Shown here: positions 19,362-27,917 of the stretch, piece by piece
How the letters are laid out: the number at the start of each line of letters is the position of its first letter
How positions within the stretch are numbered: position 1 is the first letter of the stretch
DNA from: Oharaeibacter diazotrophicus
Lineage (GTDB): Bacteria; Pseudomonadota; Alphaproteobacteria; Rhizobiales; Pleomorphomonadaceae
Reading direction: 5' to 3'
DNA: 64,000 nt
Assembly (NCBI RefSeq): GCF_004362745.1
Contig: NZ_SNXY01000006.1
Span: 1,736,001 to 1,800,000, forward strand
Notes under the pieces: generated by a model
The model's input: the letters and a program-made list of their open reading frames with translations, nothing else
Told to the model about the DNA's origin: nothing
Database searches by the model: none
Made by a program: the position numbers and the translations under genes

Positions 19362-20933
19362 CTACCGCCCCGCCAACATCTTCCCCACCATGTACCCCGA
19401 CCCCGCCCCCGTGCCCGCGCCCGGCCAGGTGAACGCCCCGCACATGTGCAGTCCCTTGACCGGCGTCGCGTAGCGCGACCAGCCCGGCACCGGGCGGAAC
19501 AGGAAGTTCTGGTCGAGGTGGTGGCTGCCCGAGAGGTTGTCGCCGCCGACGAGGTTGGGGTTCTCGCGTTCGAGGTCGAGCGGGGAGAACACGGCGCGGC
19601 CGAGGATCTTCGCCCGCGTGCCGGGAGCGTAAGTCTCGAGGAGGTCGAGGACGCGCCCGGCGTAGGCGTCCTTCGCGCCGTCCCAGTCGCGCGCGGCGAT
19701 GGTGCCGGCGGCGTCGCCGCGGATCTCGGCCGGCAGCACGCGGACCTGGATCCACAGCACGTGCTTGCCGGCGGGGGCGCGCGAGGGATCGATCGCGGTC
19801 GGCTGGCCGACCACCAGCACCGGCTCGGCCGGCAGGAGGCCCGCGCTCGCCTCCGCGTAGACGCGCGCCATCATCGCCATGTCCGGGGCGACGTGGACAT
19901 AGGCGAAGCGGCGGAGGTCCGCCCCGGCGCGCCAGTCCGGCAGGTCGTCCATGGCGAGGTGGATCATCATCGTGCCCGGCCCGGCGCGGAAGCGCGCCAC
20001 CTTGGCGTCGAAGTCGGCGCGGGCGGAATCGGGCGGCAGCAGCCGGCCGAACAGCAGCTTGGGGTGGACGTTGGCGATCACGGCGCGCTTGGCCTTGAGC
20101 AGGCGGCCGTCGGCGAGCCGCACGCCGGTCGCCCGGCCGCCGTCCGTCTCGATCCGCTCCACCGCCGTGCCGAGGATCAGTTCGCCGCCCTTCGCCGCCA
20201 GCGCGCCGGTCATCGCCTTGACGATGGTGTCGGCGCCGCCCTGGCCGATCACCATGCCGAAGGCCTGGTTGGCCATCGATTCCAGATAGGGGAACAGCGC
20301 GCCGCCGGCGACGTCGGGTGCGAAGTCGAGATGCAGCCCCCAGGCCGCCATCATCGTCTTCACCGCGGGATCCTCGAAGCGGGCGTCGAGGAAGTCGCGC
20401 GGCGAAGCGAGCAGCAGCCGGGCGGTATCGTGGAGCCAGCCGGTGCCGCGCCGGCGCCAGGCCTTCCACAGCACCTTGGCGGCGGCGAGCGAGGGCATCG
20501 GCGCGCCGAGCAGGCCGAAGATGTGCGGGGCGTCGGCGCCGAAGCCGGCCAGCATCGCCTTCCACGCTTCGGCGTCGGCCGGCGAGCGCGCGGCGATGCC
20601 TGCGACGGTCTTGTCGAGATCGGTGGAGACGCCGAGGTGGGTGCCGTCGCGGAACACGCTGGCGAAGCAGTCGGCCGCCGGCACGAAGCCGAGGCCGTGG
20701 GCGGAGAGCAGATCGCGGTGCTCGGCGAGGAAGCCGGACCCGGCGAACATCGACAGGTTCATCGCCGCGACGTCGTGGCGGAAGCCCGGCAGCGTCAATT
20801 CGCGCGTCTTCACCGCGCCGCCCGGCTCGTCCGCACGCTCCACCACCGCGACCTTCCAGTCGCGGGTGGCGAGATGCACCGCCGCCGCCAGACCGTTGTG
20901 TCCCGCGCCGACGACGATCGCGTCGTAGTCCAT
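19362..20933 (-). CDS. Phytoene-desaturase-like FAD/NAD(P) oxidoreductase (copy 1)
   Basis: A 523-residue flavoprotein of the CrtI/PYROXD2-like amine-oxidase-fold superfamily. The FAD motif IVVGAGHNGLAAAVHLA (6-22) and an E-R-A-D-E-P-G-G-A segment (about 36-44) are clear. The C-terminal end GTGAGSGYMVGKMLAG binds the flavin ribityl. There are no carotenoid genes nearby. It is divergent from the isatin-hydrolase-like gene, with a paralogue (22269-23858) beyond that. Both share a PAEPVLVVGQPTAIDPSRAP-type segment. The substrate is unknown; context suggests an indolic or other N-heterocyclic intermediate. A GGGAGG ribosome site supports the start. Confidence 0.8.
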   Translation of the reverse strand: MDYDAIVVGAGHNGLAAAVHLATRDWKVAVVERADEPGGAVKTRELTLPGFRHDVAAMNLSMFAGSGFLAEHRDLLSAHGLGFVPAADCFASVFRDGTHLGVSTDLDKTVAGIAARSPADAEAWKAMLAGFGADAPHIFGLLGAPMPSLAAAKVLWKAWRRRGTGWLHDTARLLLASPRDFLDARFEDPAVKTMMAAWGLHLDFAPDVAGGALFPYLESMANQAFGMVIGQGGADTIVKAMTGALAAKGGELILGTAVERIETDGGRATGVRLADGRLLKAKRAVIANVHPKLLFGRLLPPDSARADFDAKVARFRAGPGTMMIHLAMDDLPDWRAGADLRRFAYVHVAPDMAMMARVYAEASAGLLPAEPVLVVGQPTAIDPSRAPAGKHVLWIQVRVLPAEIRGDAAGTIAARDWDGAKDAYAGRVLDLLETYAPGTRAKILGRAVFSPLDLERENPNLVGGDNLSGSHHLDQNFLFRPVPGWSRYATPVKGLHMCGAFTWPGAGTGAGSGYMVGKMLAGR

Positions 20934-21268
20934 CGTCCGAACCTCCCGCCGAGCCGATCCTCGAAACTCCCATATGCATACATCTCTCGGCCGCCGCTGC
21001 AACAGCGCGGACGCGGGCGCGGCGGGCCGGCGAGGCCGGCGCTCCGTCCACGAACCGCACCGTTCCGCGGTGGTCGGCGGCGAAGCTCCGGCTCGGCGCG
21101 GCCCCTCGACACTCGGCCGGAGCGCGCCCCGATACTTGCAATCCCATATTTCGGGCGTAGGATGCCCTCCGGACGCGTCCGAGATGCCGCCACCCGGGAC
21201 CACGGGCGGCGGACGGCGGAGGAAGGCCGTCGGGCGCCCGTTCCGGATCTTGCCAGGGGACGACATCC
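20934..21268. promoter_or_regulatory. Divergent promoter region with paired AT-rich motifs
   Basis: The 335-bp gene-free region has two AT-rich islands in GC-rich surroundings: CTCCCATATGCATACATCTC (20968-20987), 35 bp upstream of the minus-strand oxidoreductase gene, and CTTGCAATCCCATATTTCGG (21135-21154), upstream of the plus-strand cyclase gene. Closely similar motifs occur in the same pairing in the other divergent promoter at 31637-32037. They are candidates for a shared MarR-type operator. Nothing else was recognised. Confidence 0.55.
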
Positions 21269-22057
21269 ATGAGTTCCAGCCAAAGCCTCGCCGGCCTCGC
21301 GTCGGCCCTCCTCTCGGGCGCCGTCAAGGTGGTCGACCTGACCGCCCCGCTCGGCCCGGAGACGCCGGTGATCTTCCTGCCGCCGCAGATCGGCAAGAAC
21401 ACGCCGCCGGTGAAGGTGCACACCATCTCCCATTACGACGGCGACGGCCCCTACTGGGCCTGGAACTGGCTGGAGCTCGGCGAGCACACCGGCACCCACT
21501 TCGACGCCCCGGTGCATTGGATCACCGGCAAGGACTACGCCGACGGCACCACCGACCGCATCCCGCCGCAGAACTTCGTCGCCCCGGTCAACGTGATCGA
21601 CCGCTCGAAGGAAGCCGCGGAGAACCCGGACTACCTGCTCACGGTCGAGAGCATCCAGGCCTGGGAGGCCGAGCACGGCGCCATCGAGGCCGGCTCCTGG
21701 GTGGTGCTGCGCACCGACTGGTACAAGCGCAACGGCTCGACCGAGACCTTCCTCAACGCCGACGCCAACGGCCCGCATTCCCCCGGGCCCACCGCCGAGG
21801 CGATCGAGTACCTGCTCTCCAAGGGCATCGTCGGCTGGGGCTCCGAGACGGTCGGCACCGACGCCGGCTCGGCCGGCGGCATGAACCCGCCCTTCCCGGC
21901 CCACAACCTGATGCACAAGGCCAACAAATACGGCCTCGCCAGCCTCTGCCACCTCGACCAGCTCCCGGCCAAGGGCGCCGTCCTGATCGCCGCCCCGCTG
22001 AAGTTCGTCAACGGCACCGGCTCGCCGGTCCGCGCGCTCGCCCTCGTCCCGGCCTGA
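21269..22057 (+). CDS. Cyclase-family amidohydrolase, isatin-hydrolase-like
   Basis: A 262-residue metal-dependent hydrolase of the cyclase / kynurenine-formamidase-like family. The metal-binding signature EHTGTHFDAPVHW spans 72-84 with H73, H77 and D79 as expected ligands. It is preceded by an aromatic-rich segment (YWAWNW, 62-67) that could stack against a flat ring. Isatin hydrolases (isatin to isatinate) are members of this family with the same size. The neighbouring aminobenzoyl-CoA operon, IorAB and indole-oxygenase-like genes make isatin a sensible substrate, but other cyclic amides or N-formylkynurenine cannot be excluded. A perfect GC hairpin follows the gene. Confidence 0.72.
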   Translation: MSSSQSLAGLASALLSGAVKVVDLTAPLGPETPVIFLPPQIGKNTPPVKVHTISHYDGDGPYWAWNWLELGEHTGTHFDAPVHWITGKDYADGTTDRIPPQNFVAPVNVIDRSKEAAENPDYLLTVESIQAWEAEHGAIEAGSWVVLRTDWYKRNGSTETFLNADANGPHSPGPTAEAIEYLLSKGIVGWGSETVGTDAGSAGGMNPPFPAHNLMHKANKYGLASLCHLDQLPAKGAVLIAAPLKFVNGTGSPVRALALVPA

Positions 22058-22081
22058 CGGCCGGCCGCACGGCGAAGTCCA

Positions 22082-22107
22082 CCGGCGGGCGCCCCGGCGC
22101 CCGCCGG
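22082..22107 (+). terminator. Hairpin after the cyclase gene
   Basis: A perfect 12-bp inverted repeat CCGGCGGGCGCC (22082-22093) with GGCGCCCGCCGG (22096-22107), 25 bp after the stop codon. A second hairpin with arms CCTTCTCCC and GGGAGAAGG (22161-22183) follows and belongs to a common intergenic repeat type. No T-run, so termination strength is uncertain. Confidence 0.5.
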
Positions 22108-22268
22108 CTCCAACCACGGCGCCACCGCGCTCCCTCTCCCCTCGCGGAATCCCCCGCGCTCCTTCTCCCCTCGCGGGAGAAGGTGCCGGCAGGCGGATGA
22201 GGGGGAACCGCGACGGCGTCCGACTTGGCCCGTCCCCACCCCGCCCGTGCCCCACTCCCGGAGCCCCC

Positions 22269-23858
22269 ATGTCCGAACCTGACTACGTGATCGTCGGCAG
22301 CGGCATCAACGCGCTGGTCGCGGCGGCGATGCTCGGCCGGAAGGGCCGCCGGGTCGTGGTGCTGGAGCGCAACGATCGCATCGGCGGCTGCATCCGCACC
22401 GAGGAGATCACGGCCCCGGGCTTCGTCCACGACGTCATGGCCACCACCTTCGTGCTGTTCCTGCTGTCGCCGGCCTATGCCGCGCTCGGCAAGGACCTCG
22501 AGGCGCGGGGTCTCTCCTTCTCCCACACCGACACGCCGACCGCCGTGCTCCGGCCGGACGGCTCCCACGTGGTCTTCACCAAGGACCGCGCCCGCAACGT
22601 CGCCGCCTTCGAGGCGCTCGCCGCCGGCGACGGCGCCGCCTTCGCCCGCGAGATGGACGGCCTCGGCGCCGACGCGTCCTTCCTGTTCGCGCTGCTCGGC
22701 GGCTCGCTGTGGTCGGCGCCGATCTTCAAGGCGGTGGCGAAGGAGGCCCTGCGGCGCGGTCCGCGCGGGCTCATGGCCTGGTTCGGCGAGCAACTCGTCA
22801 CCGCCCGTGCCCACCTCGAGGGCGCCTATGCGTCCGAGGCGCTGCGCGCGCTCTGGGCGCCGTGGGTGCTGCACACCGGCCTCGGCCCGGAGAGCGCCTA
22901 TTCCGGCGCCATGGCCCGGGTGATCGCCTTCGCCATCGAGATCGCCGGCTGCCCGATCGTCACCGGCGGCGCCCGCAACGCGCTTTCCGCCTTCGAGCGG
23001 CTGATCGTCGACCAGGGCGGCTCCATCCACACCGGCGCCGACGTCGTCGGCATCGTGCCCGGCCCGGGCGACCGCGCCGCCGGCGTCCGCCTCGCCGGCG
23101 GTGAGACGATCACGGCCCGCCGCGGCGTGATCTGCTCGGTCGCGCCCGACCAGCTCTACGGCCGCCTGCTCGCCGACTTCCCCCGCCCGGTGCCGGCAGA
23201 GGTCACCGCCGGCCTCGCCCGCTACCGCTGGGGCAAGGGCAACGTCCAGATCCACTACGCGCTCTCCGCCCCGCCGCGCTGGAAGGCCGGGCCGGCCCTC
23301 GACAAGGTCGCGCTGATCCACCTGACGCCCGGCCTCGACGGCGTCTCGCGCGCCGCCAACGAGGCCGAGCGCGGCCTGCTGCCGGCCGAGCCCACCATCT
23401 GCGTCGGCCAGCCGACCGCGCTCGATCCCTCGCGCGCGCCGGACGGCAAGGCGATCCTGTGGCTGCAACTGCCCGAGGCGCCGCGCGTCATCAAGGGCGA
23501 CGCCGCCGGCTCGATCGACGTCCCCGCCGACGGCCGCTGGACCGAGGCGGTGCGCGAGGCCTACGCCGACCGCGTCGAGGCGCTGCTCGCCGCCCACGTC
23601 GAGAACTTCCGCGACGGCGTGATCGCCCGCCGCGTCTACTCGCCGGCCGACCTCCAGGCGATGAACGTCAACCTCGTCGGCGGCGACCCCTACGGCGGCT
23701 TCTGCGGCCTCGACCAGTTCTTCCTGTGGCGGCCGTTCAAGTCGTCGATCAACCACCGCACCCACGTCGACGGGCTCTGGCACATCGGCGCCTCGACCCA
23801 CCCGGGCCCCGGCCTCGGCGGCGGCTCCGGCTTCCTGCTCGGTTCGGCGCTGAAATGA
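22269..23858 (+). CDS. Phytoene-desaturase-like FAD/NAD(P) oxidoreductase (copy 2)
   Basis: A 529-residue flavoprotein with FAD motif VIVGSGINALVAAAMLG (6-22), the RIGGCIRTEEITAPGF segment (about 39-54), and a C-terminal HPGPGLGGGSGFLLGSAL FAD-ribityl motif. It is paralogous to the 19362-20933 protein: the two align end to end with shared segments such as VGQPTA-DPSRAP and NLVGGD. It is separated from the cyclase gene by hairpins but on the same strand. The two copies could form a heteromer or act on successive intermediates. A carotenoid role is unlikely without crtB/crtE nearby. Confidence 0.8.
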   Translation: MSEPDYVIVGSGINALVAAAMLGRKGRRVVVLERNDRIGGCIRTEEITAPGFVHDVMATTFVLFLLSPAYAALGKDLEARGLSFSHTDTPTAVLRPDGSHVVFTKDRARNVAAFEALAAGDGAAFAREMDGLGADASFLFALLGGSLWSAPIFKAVAKEALRRGPRGLMAWFGEQLVTARAHLEGAYASEALRALWAPWVLHTGLGPESAYSGAMARVIAFAIEIAGCPIVTGGARNALSAFERLIVDQGGSIHTGADVVGIVPGPGDRAAGVRLAGGETITARRGVICSVAPDQLYGRLLADFPRPVPAEVTAGLARYRWGKGNVQIHYALSAPPRWKAGPALDKVALIHLTPGLDGVSRAANEAERGLLPAEPTICVGQPTALDPSRAPDGKAILWLQLPEAPRVIKGDAAGSIDVPADGRWTEAVREAYADRVEALLAAHVENFRDGVIARRVYSPADLQAMNVNLVGGDPYGGFCGLDQFFLWRPFKSSINHRTHVDGLWHIGASTHPGPGLGGGSGFLLGSALK

Positions 23859-23864
23859 CACCGA

Positions 23865-23968
23865 GCGCGCAAGCCTCCTGCCTCGGGCCGGAGGCTTGCG
23901 CGCGAGAGGCGCCCGGCCGGGCGCCGGCCGCAAGGCCGAAACCCCGTTGCGTCCCGATGCATCGGGAC
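23865..23968. repeat. BIME-like three-part repeat (inverted copy of 18270-18376)
   Basis: Begins 6 bp after the oxidoreductase stop codon. A perfect 14-bp stem (23865-23878 with 23890-23903, GCGCGCAAGCCTCC arm) is followed by a core GGCGCCCGGCCGGGCGCCGG and GGCCGAAACC. It ends with GTCCCGATGCATCGGGAC (23951-23968), an 8-bp perfect stem. On the minus strand it matches the element at 18270-18376 in order and core sequence. It separates the gene from the downstream marR. Confidence 0.7.
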
Positions 23969-24006
23969 GTCACGGGACAGGAACGAGACCTCGGGGGGAC
24001 GGCGAC

Positions 24007-24513
24007 ATGGACGAGCGCTTCACGGGCGGCATCCTCGGCGGCGACGGCGTCGATCCCGCCACGCGCCCGACCCTCGGCGAGATCGGGCTCAACCACTTCG
24101 CGCCCTATCTGATGAACCGGGTCATGGCGCGCTGGAACGCCAACCTCGCCGAGGACCTCAAGGCGCACGACCTCACCACTACCAAGATGCGCGCGCTCGC
24201 GGTGCTGTGCCTGTCGGGCAGCCTGACCATCAACGAGCTGTCGGTCTACGCCGTCACCGAGCAGTCGACCATGAGCCGCACCCTCGACGCCCTCGAGGAC
24301 CAGGGCCTGATCCGCCGCGTCCCCCGCCCCGAGGACATGCGCGTGCGCGACGTCTCGGTCACCGAGGAGGGCCGCGCCGCCTTCGACAGCTTCTGGCCGG
24401 TGATGTACGAGGACTTCCGCGCCCTGTTCGACGGTGTCGACGACGAGGAGTACCGAGCCTTCGTCGCCACCCTCCACAAGCTGCTCAGGAACATCCGCAA
24501 GCACGAGCTGTGA
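24007..24513 (+). CDS. MarR-family transcriptional regulator
   Basis: A 168-residue winged-helix protein. After a variable N-terminus (1-25), dimerisation helix residues (NHFAPYLMNRVMARWNANLA) lead into the winged helix with LTINELSVYAVTEQSTMSRTL (about 79-99), DNA-reading helix and wing RPEDMRVRDVSVTEEGR. The ATG at 24007 with GGGGGGA upstream is preferred; an upstream ATG lies in the repeat. It is the last gene of the isatin-hydrolase block and the best candidate to read the CATAT/CTTGCAA motifs in the two divergent promoters (20934-21268 and 31637-32037). The effector is unknown. Confidence 0.87.
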   Translation: MDERFTGGILGGDGVDPATRPTLGEIGLNHFAPYLMNRVMARWNANLAEDLKAHDLTTTKMRALAVLCLSGSLTINELSVYAVTEQSTMSRTLDALEDQGLIRRVPRPEDMRVRDVSVTEEGRAAFDSFWPVMYEDFRALFDGVDDEEYRAFVATLHKLLRNIRKHEL

Positions 24514-24520
24514 GGGCGGT

Positions 24521-25159
24521 TCAGCTGCCACCCTCCATCGCCTTCCGCCACGCGTCGACGAAGTCTGGCACTTGGGCCACGCCGCCATCCTTGGGGCCCG
24601 CGAGCTTGAAGGGCACAGGCTGGCAGAAGCCGTCCTCGCATGACGTCTGAAATGCACCCGCGCCTGGAGGCGCATTCGTTGCTCCCGGTGCGCCCAACGA
24701 GTTCTCACCGAGCAACTTGATCGCCTGATCGAGCACCGCGGGATCGGCCTTCGCCTTGACCGCGGCCGCGATCTCAGCGTTGGTGGCGCCGAGCCGGAGC
24801 ATCTTGGCTCGGAGCGCAACCGCCTTGGCCACGTCCGGGCTGTCGGATACGTCGATCGGCGTTTCGGGTGGCGGGTTCAGATGGGCGATCACCGCCGGCT
24901 TGATCGCGACCGACAGGATCCCGGTGACGAGGCAGGCGACGAACAGCGCGCCCGCCGACTTCGACACCAGTTCGATCTTGTCCCGGTTCTCCGGCTTGCC
25001 CAGATCCGCCTTCGACAAACCGAACGCGCCGACGGCGGCCGTCAGCCCGAACAGCAGCGGCAACAGCGTCCCGGCGATCGGCGTCGAGGAGAAGATCAGC
25101 AGGGCGCCCGTCAACGCCCCCAGGCTGGCGAATCCGAAGATCGACGACTTCAAAGGCAT
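24521..25159 (-). CDS. Hypothetical membrane protein (212 aa)
   Basis: Three likely transmembrane segments occupy residues 8-26, 30-48 and 69-87. A soluble C-terminal half contains an Ala-rich helix (KAVALRAKMLRLGATNAEIAA, about 112-132) and a two-cysteine segment SCEDGFCQPVPF near residue 172, suggesting a disulfide outside the cytoplasm. No family recognised. It is convergent with the marR gene (7 bp between stop codons). Codon use is less GC-extreme than in neighbouring genes, which may point to acquisition together with the nearby IS element. Confidence 0.6.
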   Translation of the reverse strand: MPLKSSIFGFASLGALTGALLIFSSTPIAGTLLPLLFGLTAAVGAFGLSKADLGKPENRDKIELVSKSAGALFVACLVTGILSVAIKPAVIAHLNPPPETPIDVSDSPDVAKAVALRAKMLRLGATNAEIAAAVKAKADPAVLDQAIKLLGENSLGAPGATNAPPGAGAFQTSCEDGFCQPVPFKLAGPKDGGVAQVPDFVDAWRKAMEGGS

Positions 25160-25376
25160 GGCCGCCCCTCCGCAACCGAGGGCCGATGGTTGCAGATGTG
25201 CACGCGCGTCACAAGGCCGTACCCGCGTGCGGCGCGTTCCCGCCCCCCGCCCCCGGCACGCGCCCTGCCCTTCAGGAAATATTTCCCGGCTTCCCGCTGG
25301 CGGCGCAAAGCGGTTTCGCTATTCTTCTCCCCCGAGGGACGGGCGTGCGGAGGAGCCGCCCGGCGAGGAAACGGGG

Positions 25377-26231
25377 ATGGAGATGATGAAGCGTGGCGGT
25401 ATCGGCCGCGGCCCGCTGGTCGCGGCGCTGCTCCTGGCGTCGGCCCTCGTCGGACCCGCGGCGGCCGAGGATGCGCCGGCGAGCGCGGCGGAGAGCAGCT
25501 GGCCGGCCCTGTCGGCCGACGTGTTCGGTGGTCGCCCGATCGGCGACGGCACCGGCCTGATCGCGCTCGCCGCCCCGGTCAACCACCCCGACGCCGGCGC
25601 CATCCCGGTCACGATCACCACGGCCGGCCCCGCCGCCGGCCCGGACCGGATCGAGAAGCTGACGCTGATCGTCGACGAGAATCCCTCGCCGGTGGTCGCC
25701 AGCTTCGACGTCGCCGACGGCGCGGTCCTCGCCAAGGTCGAGACCACCATCCGCGTCAATCGCTTCTCGAGCGTCCACCTCGTCGCCGAGACCGCCGACG
25801 GCCGGCTGCTCGCTGTCGAGCGCTTCGTCAAGGGCTCCGGCGGCTGTTCGGCCCGCGGCGTCGAACTGCGCGAGGCGGCGCTGAAGGACCTCGGCGAGAT
25901 GGCCTTCTCCGAGATCGGCCGCACCCCGCGCGCCGACGGCTCGCTCGAGCGACAGGTCGAGATCTCCGTCCAGCACCCGAACTACACGGGCATGCAGATG
26001 GACTACGTCACGCTCTACTACATCCCGGCCCACTTCATGACCGAGATGGCGCTGGCGCAGGACGGCCGCCCGCTGGTGACGATCGAGAGCGGCATCTCGG
26101 TGTCGGAGAACCCGCATTTCCGCATCACCTACGCCACGCCGAGCCGCGGCAAGGACCTCGCCGTCGACGTGTCCGACAGCGAGGGCCTGCGCTTCCACCG
26201 CGCCTTCCCGCTCGACGCCTCCGGCACCTGA
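25377..26231 (+). CDS. SoxYZ-like fused carrier protein, exported
   Basis: A 284-residue protein with a Sec signal peptide (about 1-31, ending VGPAAAED). The first half resembles SoxY (AIPVTITT, then LTLIVDENPSPVVASF, ending in a GGCSARG motif near residue 160, comparable to the sulfur-carrying cysteine of SoxY). The second half resembles SoxZ (QVEISVQHPNYTGMQMD, about 196-212). This fusion is known as quinoprotein-dehydrogenase-associated SoxYZ-like carrier. No PQQ dehydrogenase or sox genes are next to it. A GAGGA ribosome site lies 7 nt before the ATG. Function uncertain. Confidence 0.78.
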   Translation: MEMMKRGGIGRGPLVAALLLASALVGPAAAEDAPASAAESSWPALSADVFGGRPIGDGTGLIALAAPVNHPDAGAIPVTITTAGPAAGPDRIEKLTLIVDENPSPVVASFDVADGAVLAKVETTIRVNRFSSVHLVAETADGRLLAVERFVKGSGGCSARGVELREAALKDLGEMAFSEIGRTPRADGSLERQVEISVQHPNYTGMQMDYVTLYYIPAHFMTEMALAQDGRPLVTIESGISVSENPHFRITYATPSRGKDLAVDVSDSEGLRFHRAFPLDASGT

Positions 26232-27416
<1,185 letters not shown>

Positions 27417-27433
27417 CCACCAAGACAGTCGCT

Positions 27434-27917
27434 CCCCCCTTGCGGGGGGAGGGACAGGGAGAGGGGTTCACCCGGCATAGAACGTACCGGCGGTCGAAGC
27501 CCCGCGTACCCCTCTCTCCAATTCTCCCCCACAAGGGGGGAGAGGGCCCGCCGAGCGGATGGCCGGCGGTGCGGCTCGCGAAAACCGTTCTCAGCGGATA
27601 CGCCCTGGCGTCCGCCGCAACCTGAACCTCGCAACCGCGTCCCCTCCCCCCTGGAGGGGGAGGGACAGGGAGAGGAGGCAACCGCCGCGACATTTGTCCA
27701 AGCGACAGAATGACGAGGCGGCAGACCGTACGTCTCTCGGCGTCGGCCCCCTCTCTCCAACTCTCCCCCTCCAGGGGGGAGAGGGCCGGTCGAGGATGGG
27801 GTCGACGGTGCGGCTCGCGACCAACGCAGTCGCGTCGACGACCAGCGCCGTCCGAGACCCGAAGCCCGACTGCCGACTGCCGACTGCCGAAGCCCTACTG
27901 CCTCCCCCCTGCCCCCT
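27434..27917. repeat. Composite repeat island: hairpins A and heptamers C
   Basis: The gene-free 484 bp after the IS element contain four family-A hairpins (27434-27470 split by the IS, about 27510-27548, 27636-27676 and 27750-27788). A heptamer run GAAGCCCGACTGCCGACTGC (27861-27895) follows, ending at the stop codon of the minus-strand iorB-like gene. No gene is supported. Confidence 0.8.

Noticed and set aside
18388-21426. Single 1012-codon minus-strand frame joining marR with upstream sequence
   Set aside because: Only its last 169 codons match a family (MarR); the rest is antisense or out-of-frame to the oxidoreductase and repeat island.
19362-23858. Carotenoid biosynthesis genes
   Set aside because: The two phytoene-desaturase-like proteins lack crtB/crtE neighbours and sit with a cyclase-family hydrolase and MarR; a PYROXD2-like role is more likely.
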